Shown piece after piece: positions 27,215-36,625 of a stretch of 64,000 bases of DNA (positions are counted from its first letter, which is position 1; each line of letters opens with the position of its first letter). The notes beneath the pieces were generated by a model, which was given only the letters and a program-made list of their open reading frames with translations, did no database searches and was not told where the DNA came from. Both the position numbers and the translations under genes were made by a program. Source of the DNA: Parazoarcus communis (GTDB lineage Bacteria; Pseudomonadota; Gammaproteobacteria; Burkholderiales; Rhodocyclaceae); NCBI RefSeq assembly GCF_003111645.1, contig NZ_CP022187.1, forward strand, positions 2,666,001 to 2,730,000. Reading direction: 5' to 3'.

Positions 27215-27406
27215 ATGACGAGCTACAAACATTTCATCCTGCCGGCAGTGCTTGTCGGGACCACTGCAGCCATGTCCGTTTTTGCCGCGTTCATGACCAA
27301 CCGCCTTCGCAACACACGTCAAGATCGACAGAAGACAGCACTGGCCGACTGGGAGGACGAAGGCGGCAGCGTGCCTCCGGTCCCCGCGCGCGAGTCTGAA
27401 CCATGA
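27215..27406 (+). CDS. Small single-pass membrane protein, hypothetical
   Basis: 63 residues: MTSYKHFILPAVLVGTTAAM then SVFAAFMTNRLRNTRQDR and an acidic tail. One TM helix with basic residues after it. No family recognised. It sits between the CsbD gene and a zinc-ribbon gene within the run of small stress genes. Confidence 0.5.
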   Translation: MTSYKHFILPAVLVGTTAAMSVFAAFMTNRLRNTRQDRQKTALADWEDEGGSVPPVPARESEP

Positions 27407-27425
27407 GTTTGACGCCCGACGGTGG

Positions 27426-27692
27426 ATGCGCCAAAGGCGCGATCGCGGCGCGACGACGGCGAACCCGTCCCCCACCCACGACATCGACCTTCCGGACGAA
27501 ATTGGCCACGCGCCGCCTAGGCAACACGTTTGCCCGCGCTGTGGTGACACTGTCTACCGCGTCCCGCACCGCTTCACAGACCGGCTTCTGAGCGTCTTCA
27601 TGCCGGTCCACCGCTACCACTGCGGACGGTTCGGTTGCAGCTGGGAAGGAAATTTGCGCGCCAGGGAGCCGTCGCTGTCGACCCGCAGTTAA
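27426..27692 (+). CDS. Small zinc-ribbon protein, hypothetical
   Basis: 88 residues. The C-terminal half has a C-P-R-C-G ... Y-H-C-G-R-F-G-C zinc ribbon: HVCPRCGDTVYRVPHRF then DRLLSVFMPVHRYHCGRFGC followed by SWEGN. This pattern recurs in small proteobacterial proteins of unknown function. The first 30 residues are low complexity and the true start may be later. Confidence 0.5.
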   Translation: MRQRRDRGATTANPSPTHDIDLPDEIGHAPPRQHVCPRCGDTVYRVPHRFTDRLLSVFMPVHRYHCGRFGCSWEGNLRAREPSLSTRS

Positions 27693-27720
27693 AGGATTAC
27701 CGAAAGGAAAAAGTGTCCAT

Positions 27721-27876
27721 ATGAACATCAATCTCGCTCTTGCTCCCCTGGTATCGCTGATCGCCGGGGTTCTCATTCTTGTCGTCCCGCGGCTGCTGAA
27801 CTACATCGTCGCGGTTTATCTGATCGTGATCGGACTGATCGGACTCCTTGGCGGTGGCAACTTCAGCTTGCGGTAG
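27721..27876 (+). CDS. DUF3096 family two-helix membrane protein
   Basis: 51 residues, MNINLALAPLVSLIAGVLIL, VVPRLLNYIVAVYLIVIGLI and GLLGGGNFSLR, the DUF3096 pattern of two hydrophobic helices. GAAAGGAAAAAG lies upstream. Function unknown; typical companion of CsbD, DUF3309 and DUF1328 genes. Confidence 0.85.
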   Translation: MNINLALAPLVSLIAGVLILVVPRLLNYIVAVYLIVIGLIGLLGGGNFSLR

Positions 27877-27903
27877 ATGCCGCCATGAACTCGCCGCCAC
27901 CGC

Positions 27904-28986
27904 TCAGTGGCCGACGTCCGCGCCCCGCGCGAATTGCCTGGCCATGAAGGCCCAGATCATGCGAGACGCGTCCGGGCCTTTCGGATCGCTGTAGGCCTGT
28001 CCCGCTGCGCCGCCGCTCCACGCATGGCCCAGCCCGCTGACTTCGCACAGGGTCGCGACCAGCCGGCCACGCGCCCGGTAGTCGGTGATCGTTGCGGCGT
28101 AGCGCATCCCGCGCTGCACAGTGCGCGGGGTGCCGGGTTTCGCACCCGCCCGGGCGGCCCACTGGTGCGCCGCTTCGGCGCCATTTCCGGGGGCCACAAT
28201 AGGGTCGGCGCTACCATGGATCACCAGCAGCGCGGGAGGGCTTGATCCGGCAGCGATCGGCGCAAGTGCCGCGCCCGCGACCCGGTGCCCGCGCATCGCC
28301 CGCAAAGCGGTCGCCGAGGAGTGCGCGACGCCCGCGCCAATACCCGAATGCATGGCGATCGCCCGAAAACGCTGCGGGCGGCGCACCGCCAGCAGCGCGG
28401 CCATTCCTGCGCCCGCCGAGAGCCCGGCCAGCGCGATGCGCTCAGGATCGACCGCCTGCAACAGGCACACCTGATCGATCACGGCATCGATGGCGCCCGC
28501 CTCGGCCTGCGCCCGACCGGAGCGCGTGTCATACCAGTGCCAGCAACCGTGAACGTTAGAGATTCGGTCCTGCTCGGGATAGAGCACGAAGAAGCGTTCG
28601 CGCGCGGCGGTCCGGTTCATCTTGCTGCTGGCGGCCAGATCTTCCGCGCCCTGCCAGCAACCGTGCAGCATCACCACGAGCGGCAAACGCTCGCCGCGCT
28701 GCAGGCCGGGCGGCTTGAAGAGCCAATAACGCATTGCGCCGACGATGCCGATGGCAAGACCCGCGCTCCAGTCGCCCGCAGCGGCCGCTGAAGGCTTCGG
28801 CGAGGCGGGCTTTGCTGAGACGCGTTTCGCAGTGGAACGTTTGGCCGCAGCCGTTTTGCGCGCAGGCTTTGCCTTCAGCGCCTGCGTGATCGCCTTCGAA
28901 CCGGCACGAATCGCCGTCCGCGTCATCGCGGTTAGCGCCCTCTGGAGGGATCGGCTCAAGAAGGCACTTCGTCTGCGTCTGGCCAT
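27904..28986 (-). CDS. PHB depolymerase family esterase (LpqC-like)
   Basis: 360 residues. Basic, Ala/Lys-rich N-terminal ~90 residues (AKPARKTAAAKRSTAKRVSA), then the esterase domain: LPLVVMLHGCWQGAEDLAAS, nucleophile ALAGLSAGAGMAALLAV, acid in LVIHGSADPIVAPGN, and His in VSGLGHAWSGG. This matches extracellular/intracellular polyhydroxybutyrate depolymerase-type esterases (Esterase_phb). The lysine-rich N-terminus may bind polymer or nucleic acid, which is speculative. Start ATG 28986 avoids an unlikely Arg-rich extension from 29073. Confidence 0.85.
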   Translation of the reverse strand: MARRRRSAFLSRSLQRALTAMTRTAIRAGSKAITQALKAKPARKTAAAKRSTAKRVSAKPASPKPSAAAAGDWSAGLAIGIVGAMRYWLFKPPGLQRGERLPLVVMLHGCWQGAEDLAASSKMNRTAARERFFVLYPEQDRISNVHGCWHWYDTRSGRAQAEAGAIDAVIDQVCLLQAVDPERIALAGLSAGAGMAALLAVRRPQRFRAIAMHSGIGAGVAHSSATALRAMRGHRVAGAALAPIAAGSSPPALLVIHGSADPIVAPGNGAEAAHQWAARAGAKPGTPRTVQRGMRYAATITDYRARGRLVATLCEVSGLGHAWSGGAAGQAYSDPKGPDASRMIWAFMARQFARGADVGH

Positions 28987-29200
28987 GCCTATCGCGCTCG
29001 ATCGGTCAGCGGTGCGAAAGCGCCCGCAACCGGATGCAGCCACGGCGCTTCGTCGGATGAACCCCCTGGCCATCCGATTCCGCGAAGCAGCCTCTCCAAT
29101 CGATGCATGTATCCAATGCGCTTCACGCCGTTGTCCAATTCAGAGATCTTTTCAGATTATGAAATCACGGTGTGGCCCATCGCATCGCGCGAAGAGCCGC

Positions 29201-30388
29201 CTAGTCGCCAAGCAGTTCCGCCACGGGCTCAAGTTGCGTGACGTGCTCTGCCACGACTTTTGCGATGACCGTGATCGGAATGCTCAGCAGCAAACCCCAC
29301 ACTCCCCAAAGCCATGCCCAGAACAACAGGGAGACGAAGACCGCTGCCGTGTTCATCTTTGCAATCCGGCCCGTCATCCAGGTGGTGACGAATGTCCCGA
29401 CAAACGTGGCGATCGCAATAGAAGCCCCGGCCACCAAACCTGCCGTCGACAGTGAATCGAATTGCATGAAGGTCGCCATGCCAATTCCAACGGCAGTGAC
29501 AGCCGGGCCGAAGTACGGTATGACATGCAGCAGGCCGGCAGCGACAGCCCACGCGCCTGCGTTCTCGAGACCGAACAAGCGCAGTGTGATCCAGGTCAAC
29601 ATTCCGAGCAGCACGTTGGTTGCCAATAGCATCGACATGTAACGCTGAATCGAGGCGTTGATGTCGTCGAGGATATGCACGGTGATCTTTCGGCGCGACA
29701 ACGAAGGGCCGGTGAGTCGCACCAGCTTCCGCTTGTAGGTGTCGCCGGAAAGCAGCAGAAAAAAGGTCAGGAAGAGCACCATGGCGGCCTGTCCGATCAG
29801 CCCCGCGGCGCCCAGCGAACCGACCAGCAGGAAGTCGCCGACCTTGAAGCTCGGCGGATCGACCACGACGCGCGTAGCCGTCCGCTTTGACGTCGAAGCC
29901 ATGCCTGTTGCCTCGCTCGTCGCCTTCTCGATCTCGCTCGCAGCCGTCTGCACTTTTTGCATGGTGCTCGGCTCGCCTTTACGCACACTTGCGATGCCGG
30001 CCGATAGCTTGCTGGCCGCTTCGGGCACCTGATCGAGGATCCGCTGCATCTGCCCGCGCAATGAGTATGTTCCCAGGACGAGCGCGCACGAAACGCCCAC
30101 CATCACAATGGCAGACCCCGCCACGCGCGGGATCCTTATGCGCTCGCACCACTCGACAAGCGGGTTCAGCGTATAGGCAAAGAGTATCCCGAGCAGCAGG
30201 GATATGATGAAGCTCTGCGCCCACTCCAATGCATATACCACCGCGACGGTCGCGAGGATTGCCAACGCCACGCCCCGTGCATTCACGCCCATGTCGACGA
30301 CGGCGAGCGGCGTCGCGCTGCTGCGCTCTGAATGCTTTCCCGGGTCCGCTTTCACCGGATTCGTGGCCGGAATTTCGCCGGGGATCAT
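29201..30388 (-). CDS. AI-2E transporter / PerM family permease
   Basis: 395 residues with about eight TM helices. N-terminal pair around ARGVALAILATVAVVYALEW, a central soluble region (about 120-200), then the conserved C-terminal AAGLLHVIPYFGPAVTAVGI and VFVSLLFWAWLWGVWGLLLS IPITV motifs of the PF01594 family. AAAGGACG precedes ATG 30388. Members export autoinducers or act as Na/H antiporters; neither role is indicated here. Confidence 0.9.
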   Translation of the reverse strand: MIPGEIPATNPVKADPGKHSERSSATPLAVVDMGVNARGVALAILATVAVVYALEWAQSFIISLLLGILFAYTLNPLVEWCERIRIPRVAGSAIVMVGVSCALVLGTYSLRGQMQRILDQVPEAASKLSAGIASVRKGEPSTMQKVQTAASEIEKATSEATGMASTSKRTATRVVVDPPSFKVGDFLLVGSLGAAGLIGQAAMVLFLTFFLLLSGDTYKRKLVRLTGPSLSRRKITVHILDDINASIQRYMSMLLATNVLLGMLTWITLRLFGLENAGAWAVAAGLLHVIPYFGPAVTAVGIGMATFMQFDSLSTAGLVAGASIAIATFVGTFVTTWMTGRIAKMNTAAVFVSLLFWAWLWGVWGLLLSIPITVIAKVVAEHVTQLEPVAELLGD

Positions 30389-30545
30389 CGTCCTTTCGCC
30401 TCGCCCGCGACGCGCCCATATGGGCGGCGCAACGCGGCTGTCCCACGGGGGCTGAAGCGCCGGTCGTTTCTTTTCGATTTTCCGAACGAATGCAGCAGGA
30501 CGTCGCGGTCACGCCGGAGAACTGCAGCCGGCGTGACCGCGCCTA

Positions 30546-30860
30546 TCATTTGACCCTCATGTCATTCTTGACAGATCTCACACCGCTCACACCGCGCGCG
30601 ACCTGGACCGCCTTGTCGATATCGGCCCGCGAGTTCACGAAACCGCTTAGCTGTACGACGCCCTTGAAGGTCTCGACGTTGATCTCTGCGACTGTCAGCG
30701 TAGGCTCATTGAAAATCGCAGCCTTGACCTTCGTGGTGATCACGCTGTCGTCAATGTACTCACCGGTTCCCTCCTGCTTTTGCGTGGATGAGCAGCCCAT
30801 CGCGGTGACCAGCGTGATGGCCAGGAAGCATGCTGAAAGATACTTGCCGAGTTGTTTCAT
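30546..30860 (-). CDS. BON-domain lipoprotein (OsmY-like)
   Basis: 104 residues: signal and lipobox LVTAMGCSS at about residue 23, then one BON domain (DDSVITTKVKAAIFNEPTLT, INVETFKGVVQLSGFVNSRA, ARGVSGVRSVKNDM). Envelope protein induced by osmotic stress in relatives. GGAGAG precedes the ATG. Confidence 0.9.
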   Translation of the reverse strand: MKQLGKYLSACFLAITLVTAMGCSSTQKQEGTGEYIDDSVITTKVKAAIFNEPTLTVAEINVETFKGVVQLSGFVNSRADIDKAVQVARGVSGVRSVKNDMRVK

Positions 30861-31227
30861 GATCGACTCTCCTGAGATTCAAAAAGGGGATTCCTCCCTT
30901 TATGCGTCCGGCACACTGCCGGAAGAAGGCTGGCCGGAACGGCAGTCTCGCCCCGGCGCTTGAATGCATCCTGTTCCTCGCTGCACATCGAGTCTGTGCG
31001 CCGTCGTACAGACCGCTGCAATACAGTGAGTAGCATTGCAGTCAAGGGCGTGGCGATGCCTATCGACATCCAATATGGTCGCCACATACCCTGATCAAGG
31101 ACTGCCGTACCGAAAGGGCAAAGCGGTTGCAGCGGCGGTACCGGCACGCCGAAAAAAGTGGCATTGGCGCGCTCCGGGCGCCTGCTCAGACGCGGCGCTG
31201 CAACGACTTACTGCCTGGAGAAATGAA

Positions 31228-31386
31228 ATGTCAATCGGAACAATCCTGCTGATCGTTCTGGTCCTATTGCTGATCGGCGCTATCCCAAGCTGGCCTCACA
31301 GCCGCAGCTGGGGATACGGTCCCAGTGGTGGACTTGGCCTCGTCGTGGTGGTCCTGCTCATCCTGTTGCTGCTGGGCAAGATTTAG
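31228..31386 (+). CDS. DUF3309 family small membrane protein
   Basis: 52 residues: MSIGTILLIVLVLLLIGAIP, SWPHSRSWGYGPSGGLGLVV, VVLLILLLLGKI. The central P-x-W-P-H-S-R-x-W-G-Y-x-P-S-G-G-x-G motif is diagnostic of DUF3309. GGAGAAATG upstream. Function unknown. Confidence 0.9.
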   Translation: MSIGTILLIVLVLLLIGAIPSWPHSRSWGYGPSGGLGLVVVVLLILLLLGKI

Positions 31387-31505
31387 CGCCTGGCGCCGTC
31401 CGGACCTGAACCCGATCGGGCAGCCCGTGTAGTTCGCAGTTCGGCTCCGACCTCGGGATCCGTGATGTCTGCCGACAGCGCTTAAAATAACGGAAAGGAA
31501 CGCAA

Positions 31506-31670
31506 ATGCTGCACTACGCCGTAGTATTCCTGGTGATCGCACTGGTCGCAGCCCTGCTTGGTTTTACCGGCATCGCGGCTGGCGCCGTCGAGATCGCCAA
31601 GATATTGTTCTTCGTTTTCCTCGTCCTTTTTGTCGTCTCGCTTGTCATGGGCCTGAGAGGTCGAAAGTGA
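31506..31670 (+). CDS. DUF1328 family small membrane protein (YtjA-like)
   Basis: 54 residues: [54 protein letters not shown]. The L-G-F-x-G-I-A motif with two helices is DUF1328. GGAAAGGAACG precedes the ATG. Confidence 0.92.
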   Translation: MLHYAVVFLVIALVAALLGFTGIAAGAVEIAKILFFVFLVLFVVSLVMGLRGRK

Positions 31671-31866
31671 CCGTGGGCTTCCACGACGCCGAACGACCAC
31701 CACGCCGATGCGCGCGGGCGATTCATTCGTGCACGCGCAAGGCGCACCACCTTGTCCGAACCGGATGAATTTCCGAACCGGATGAATTCGGCCGGACAAG
31801 CCGGCGCCCGCCCCGGCGCATTGCGCGAGGATGTCCTCGCGGCGGGGAGCAGGCGGGTTGGCGGCG

Positions 31867-32286
31867 TTAATTGCGCAAGTTATCCGAATACGGCGTCGTG
31901 CCGTAGTAGGAGTGAATTCCCTGCGCCCATTTCTGGTCGGCCATATTGGGCCAATGGTCCTTGTCGAACCCCGGCGCATCCTTGAGGCGATCCTTCTCGA
32001 CGTTCAGCACGAAGCGTTTGTTCTCAGCATCGAGCGTCAACGCACTCCACGGCACGGCGAACAGCTTTTCCCCAATGCCGAGGAAGCCGCCGAAGGACAG
32101 CACCGCATAGGCGACTCTGCCGCTGCGCATATCCAGCATGATTTCCTTGATGTCGCCAAGTTCTTCGTCCTTGCCGCTGTAGACGTCGTCTCCGATCAGG
32201 GTGCCCGCACTCAGCATGGCAGGTGTGCGCATCGCGCTCGTTGCGGCCTGGTTGATTCCAGCGGGATCGCGAGTTTCGTTGTTCAT
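31867..32286 (-). CDS. PRC-barrel domain protein
   Basis: 139 residues. PRC-barrel core: MLSAGTLIGDDVYSGKDEEL, GDIKEIMLDMRSGRVAYAVL, SFGGFLGIGEKLFAVPWSAL. A C-terminal tail KDHWPNMADQKWAQGIHSYY recurs in stress-associated PRC-barrel proteins. AAGGAGAC precedes the ATG. Likely a cytoplasmic stress protein of unknown activity. A CsbD gene lies just upstream on the same strand. Confidence 0.9.
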   Translation of the reverse strand: MNNETRDPAGINQAATSAMRTPAMLSAGTLIGDDVYSGKDEELGDIKEIMLDMRSGRVAYAVLSFGGFLGIGEKLFAVPWSALTLDAENKRFVLNVEKDRLKDAPGFDKDHWPNMADQKWAQGIHSYYGTTPYSDNLRN

Positions 32287-32313
32287 GCATGTCTCCTTGT
32301 CATGAATGATGCT

Positions 32314-32487
32314 TCAGTCTTTCTTGATGTCATTCTTGACATCGCCGTATCCTGTCTGGATCTCGCCGATGGCTTTTTCGACCTTGCCCTTTTCTTCCAG
32401 GCTCTTGTTGCCGACGACCTTGCCGGTCACTTCCTTCACCGTACCTTCGACTTCCTTCAGCCGACCTTTCACTTGATCCTTGTTCAT
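32314..32487 (-). CDS. CsbD family stress response protein (intact copy)
   Basis: 57 residues, MNKDQVKGRLKEVEGTVKEV, TGKVVGNKSLEEKGKVEKAI, GEIQTGYGDVKNDIKKD, the short CsbD form. AGGAGAAA precedes ATG 32487. This is the functional CsbD-type gene here, whereas the copy at 26943 is interrupted. Confidence 0.9.
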   Translation of the reverse strand: MNKDQVKGRLKEVEGTVKEVTGKVVGNKSLEEKGKVEKAIGEIQTGYGDVKNDIKKD

Positions 32488-32944
32488 GGCTTTCTCCTGA
32501 TGACTCATGATGATCTTTGCCGCGTGCGTCGTGCCGTTGCTTCTATGCTTGGCTCAGTAATGATGCTCACCGCAAGATTCGGAGTCTGTACGTCAGCACA
32601 CGTGGATATTCTGGCGAGCACCCGCACGCCACTTATGTGCGACAACACCCCCCGTTAACCTGTTTGACCAGCATCGTGCGTGCAGTGGCGCGCATGGCGC
32701 TCCGCGAGCATGCAAACACCCCTGAGGGTGGGAATGTTCAGCCGATGGGGGAGTTTTAACGGGTGACTGCAATCCTGCGCGAATGGCTAGCGGACCTTCT
32801 CAACCGGCCAGCAGGCACGCAGTGCCAGCTCGGGGGCGAGGGCGGCTCACTGAGAAGGCCATGCCACACCCCGCGAGTGCCCCCGGAAGCTGATGGCCGT
32901 TCAAGCGTTCTTCTTGCCGGGACCTTGAACCGCGTCAGTGGCGC
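32488..32944. other. Non-coding gap between CsbD and Crp-PAS genes
   Basis: 457 bp. No open frame resembles a protein. It must hold the csbD promoter and the 3' end of the Crp-PAS transcript; I see no convincing terminator. Confidence 0.5.
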
Positions 32945-34240
32945 TTATTCTCGCGTCTGCAAGATATTTACGGGCTGCCTTTCGGCGGTAACGTCACTCA
33001 CTACCATGCGGCATTCGCAGCCAGATTCATCCGCCACTGCCTCGATCCGCACGGTTGTCTCAGGGCGGTGACTGCTAGCCAATAGGACGACGTCGCATTT
33101 TTTCTTGCTTTTCGCATCCAGCACCTCTTCGAGAAATCGATTGAATGCGGGCAGGAATTCGGGTTTGACGAAGGTGCCAAAACGGTGGCGTGCATGCTGT
33201 GTGCGCTTGATGCCGAGCATGATTGCGCCAGCAAGATTGAGGTTGAGAATGACGCCATGCGCATCGAGCGTGAAATAGCCGAGGGGCGCGAAATCGTAAA
33301 TATCGGCACATTCCCGCTGGAGCGCGTCCGCTTCATCGTAAGCCTCGCGCAGCTCCTCGTTATGCAGTTCGAGTTCGATCTGGTGCACCCTAAGTTCGTG
33401 CACCAGACGCTCGGTATCCCACGACGTGCTCGGCACGCTCGACGTTGCCTGCCGCAGCCGTGCCTCGGCACGCTTGCGCAGCGTGACCGGGTTCGGCCGC
33501 ACCCGCTGCCTGACCAGCGGTGCCGGCATCAAAGCAGACAGACGGTCGTGCTCGCCTTTGACCACACCGTAGCATTCGCATGACCGTGCCTCCAGTCCAG
33601 GGCGATCCGTTACCGTGATGTGTCCGCGGTGATATTCAATCAATCCGGCCGCCTGTACTCTTCCGGCGGCCTCGGTAACCGCCTCGCGGCGCACCCCCAG
33701 CATGCGGGCAATCGACTCGTGGGTCACATCGAGCTTATTGCCTGGCAGCAAGTCAAGACTGCACAGGAGCCAGCGGCACAACTGCTGCTCTACCGTGTGA
33801 TGACGATTGCAGAGGACACTTTGCGCCATCTGGCTCATCAGTGCCTGGGTGTAGCCGAGGCAAAGGCGCCGCAGGCTTCCCGCCTGATCGAGTTCCCACC
33901 GCATCACCTCGGCGGGCAGGCGATACGCCCCGCCCGCGCACTGCACGGCCAAGGCACAGGTCGTGGTTTCGCCCCCCAGCACCAGCGCGATGCCGGTCAC
34001 GCCGTCGTTGCCACTCATACCCAACTCGGCCGACGCGCCGTTCGCGGTGGAAAGCACCAGCGAGATGATGCATGTCGTCGGAAAATGAACGAATTCCAGA
34101 ATGTCACCGGCGTCGTAAAGCCGCTCACCCGGCTTGAAAGTGACGAATTCCAGATCGTCCGCCAGCCGGGCGTATTCCGCCACGGGCAGGCTCGCCAGAA
34201 TGCGATTCTGCCGAGGGTTGCGGATCGGAGTTTCCGGCAT
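32945..34240 (-). CDS. Crp/Fnr-type regulator fused to a PAS domain
   Basis: 431 residues. Residues 1-~140 form a cyclic-nucleotide-binding-like barrel (LADDLEFVTFKPGERLYDAG, VHFPTTCIISLV). Residues ~150-220 hold the Crp winged HTH (LDVTHESIARMLGVRREAVT, EAAGRVQAAGLIEYHRGHIT). Then a coiled linker ERLVHELRVHQIELELHNEE and a PAS domain (FAPLGYFTLDAHGVILNLNL). The barrel lacks the Arg-Ser cAMP signature, so the ligand is unknown. A fusion of a DNA-binding regulator to PAS is unusual; the same linker plus PAS opens the GGDEF-EAL protein at 36626. Located at the edge of the stress cluster, which it might control. Confidence 0.88.
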   Translation of the reverse strand: MPETPIRNPRQNRILASLPVAEYARLADDLEFVTFKPGERLYDAGDILEFVHFPTTCIISLVLSTANGASAELGMSGNDGVTGIALVLGGETTTCALAVQCAGGAYRLPAEVMRWELDQAGSLRRLCLGYTQALMSQMAQSVLCNRHHTVEQQLCRWLLCSLDLLPGNKLDVTHESIARMLGVRREAVTEAAGRVQAAGLIEYHRGHITVTDRPGLEARSCECYGVVKGEHDRLSALMPAPLVRQRVRPNPVTLRKRAEARLRQATSSVPSTSWDTERLVHELRVHQIELELHNEELREAYDEADALQRECADIYDFAPLGYFTLDAHGVILNLNLAGAIMLGIKRTQHARHRFGTFVKPEFLPAFNRFLEEVLDAKSKKKCDVVLLASSHRPETTVRIEAVADESGCECRMVVSDVTAERQPVNILQTRE

Positions 34241-34626
34241 TGCATCGTCCTCATTTCATCGCACTGAAGCAGCGCGGTTGTTCGCGCGTGATCGTTCCGG
34301 AAGCGCTGCTGTGGCTGCAACACCTTGCGCCTGCTGATGACCCTGAGAAGCAGTATTACAACAGTATAGAAAATACCCCCCACGTTTCCGTGGGTTGATG
34401 TGTCGTTAGCGCTCGGTCGGGCCATTGCAGGGCGCCCGGAAATGGCGACCCGGAGCGATCCCGACGTACTTGCTCTTAATAAATTATCAAGTAGGCCTGC
34501 CGAGCGCGTCTGTTTGCCAGCGCACACAACCGCAATGTGAATCCTGCGCGCCCGCGAGGGGTCTTCGCGGCCTAGCCTTGAACAAATAATCGGGCCAGGG
34601 CAGTTACTTCGTTGCAAGTCGCCGTC
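34241..34626. other. Non-coding gap with one hairpin
   Basis: 386 bp without a credible gene. It includes CCCACG-TTTC-CGTGGG at 34379-34394, followed leftward by a TATTTTCTA tract, a possible terminator for the leftward CheB-CheR gene, and an AT-rich patch around 34470-34490. Confidence 0.45.
34371..34394 (-). terminator. Possible terminator downstream of the CheB-CheR gene
   Basis: Six-bp GC-rich stem CCCACG (34379-34384) / CGTGGG (34389-34394) with a 4-nt loop; read leftward it runs into GGTATTTTC. It is 230 nt past the stop, so the assignment is tentative. Confidence 0.4.
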
Positions 34627-36393
34627 TCAAGCCCCTATGGTGCGGAGTTCGGCTTCGAGCTTCTTGATCTCGGTGGCATCGGCAAAGGTCATGACGACAC
34701 CATCGATCACATTATCCTGCGTGCGGTAAGGCATGATGCGCGCACGGAACCAGCGGCCGTCGTGGGTGCTGACCTGCTTCTCGGAAAGGACCAGGGTGTG
34801 CAAGCCCTCCTGCGCATCGGCCAGCAGCTTCGGATAGTCGAGATCGCTGACCAGGTCGGACAACGGTCGGCCGATGTCGCCGAGGATCAGCTTGAAGAGC
34901 TTGGTGGTCAGCGCCGTGAAGCGGCGCAGTTTCCTGCTGCCATCGAGGAGCACCGTGGCGATCTGCGTGCTGGAGAGCAGGTTCGTCATGTCATTGCGCT
35001 CGCAGGTGAGGTCGCTGACCTTGGCCTGCAGTTCTTCATTGGCAGACCGCAGTTCCTCGATCGCAGTTTGGCTTTCTTCGCGTGTCACGTGCAGAGCCTC
35101 GCGGGCCATTGCGTAGATATTCACATTGACCTTGCCCGCCGCGGGTTCGAGATATTTTCCTGTGCGTCCGCTGATATGGACGATGTCGCCCTCGGCGACG
35201 AAGTGCCGATCGAGGCATGCGGGCGTGATATCGGCCGCAATGTTCTTCGGGTCCACACCCTTGCGCGCCTTGTCGATAGCGTCGGCATCGAGATCGGCAG
35301 CATAGATCTGCAGCGGAAAACGGCTTTTCGGTCCGACCGCTTCAAGCGCATCGCGGAACACCATGGCCAGTGTGTAGGCCTCCTCGCCACTGGAACAAGC
35401 CGGCACCCAGGCGCGGAATGTCCTGCCGGCGGGGGAGGCTGCCAGGAGCTCGGGAATGACTTTGCTCTTGAGCGTTTCCCACACTGCCGGATCGCGAAAG
35501 AAGTTGGTCACGCCGATGCGCAATTCCTTGAACAGGACGTCGAGCTCCTGGGGATTTTCGCGCAGATAGGGCACATAACTGGAGATCCCGCTCAAGTGGT
35601 GCATCGCCACCCGCCGTTCGATACGCCGGTAGAGCGTGCTCGGCTTGTAGAGTGATAAATCGTTGCCGCAACGATCCCGCAGCAGGATGACAATTTTCTC
35701 GAGAGCGCTTTCACCGCCGGTAATCGTCGCCGTGACGTCCGACATGATTCCCGGCGCGCGCTTCGCGTAGCCCGCAATGCGTGCGGGCAATTCGGTCGAA
35801 AGGCCGACGATATCGACAACGCGGGCATCAATGGCGCTTTTCGGCATGCTCGCCGCCAGTGCGGTGTCAGGATCCTGAGCCCGCGTCAGGCCCGACACTT
35901 CCTTGATCGCCCGCAGGCCAAGCAGCCCATCGGACCCCATCCCCGAGAGCACCACCCCGATCGCACGCTCACGCTGGTCGGCTGCCGCCAGACTGCAGAA
36001 GAAGAAGTCCACCGCCATGCGAAGCCCGCGCGGCGCCACTGGGGCCAGCAGATACAGGCGCCCCCGCAGTAACGACAGATCCTTGTCTGGCGGAATGACG
36101 CAGATGACGTCAGCCTCTAGCGGCATCCGGTCGCGGACTTCCACCACCCGCAGCGGTGTGCAGCGTTGCAGCAGTTCAGGCAGGCCGCTGGCGTGGGTTG
36201 GATCCCGATGCTGCACGACGGCAAGAGCCATCCCGCAGTCTTTCAGGACCCCGAGGACCCCGCTGAGATAACCTTCCGGGGCCTCAAGCCCCCCGCGGAA
36301 CATCCGACCCCGACCACCCGAACGCTCTGGGTACTTGCAGCCTCGGACACCTTTGCATTGGCACCTTTCCGGATCATGGCTGTCCTCCGCCAT
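34627..36393 (-). pseudogene. CheB-CheR-PAS fusion with internal in-frame deletions, probably non-functional
   Basis: Open frame of 588 codons, whereas intact CheB-CheR-PAS proteins are near 900-1000. The CheB part has VVQHRDPTHASGLPELLQRC (His) and VLSGMGSDGLLGLRAIKEVS (Asp), but the serine motif GASAGG is replaced by MFRGGLEA. The CheR N-terminal part is present (YRRIERRVAMHHLSGISSYV, VPACSSGEEAYTLAMVFRDA). At about 35180-35190 HFVAEGD jumps to IVHISGRTGKYLEP, skipping the CheR segment containing the xxDPPFxKLDLLxCRN motif. At about 35085-35100 MAREAL jumps to HVTREESQTAIEELRSANEE, skipping most of the coiled linker. The PAS end is intact (RIMPYRTQDNVIDGVVMTFA). Neither methylesterase nor methyltransferase should work. 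Confidence 0.75.
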
Positions 36394-36625
36394 GAGCGGA
36401 TATCGGCAGGGTCAGGGCGAACACGCTGCCACGCCCTTAGAACAAGTACAAGTCCTTAAAGCAACGATGCTTCCATTCGAACGTGTGGAAGGCGACGGAA
36501 CAGGGTTGCGATACGGTTCACAGTACGCGCTTGGGCTAGCGAAATCGTTCTTTATCCTGAATGTCACCGATGCCGTGACCAAGATCGAATCTCGATCTTA
36601 CAAGCAGGGGAGGCCCCAATTCACC

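Noticed and set aside
31150-31200. Sigma-54-like TGGCA box before the DUF3309 gene
   Set aside because: The second half (TTGC at the right spacing) is missing.
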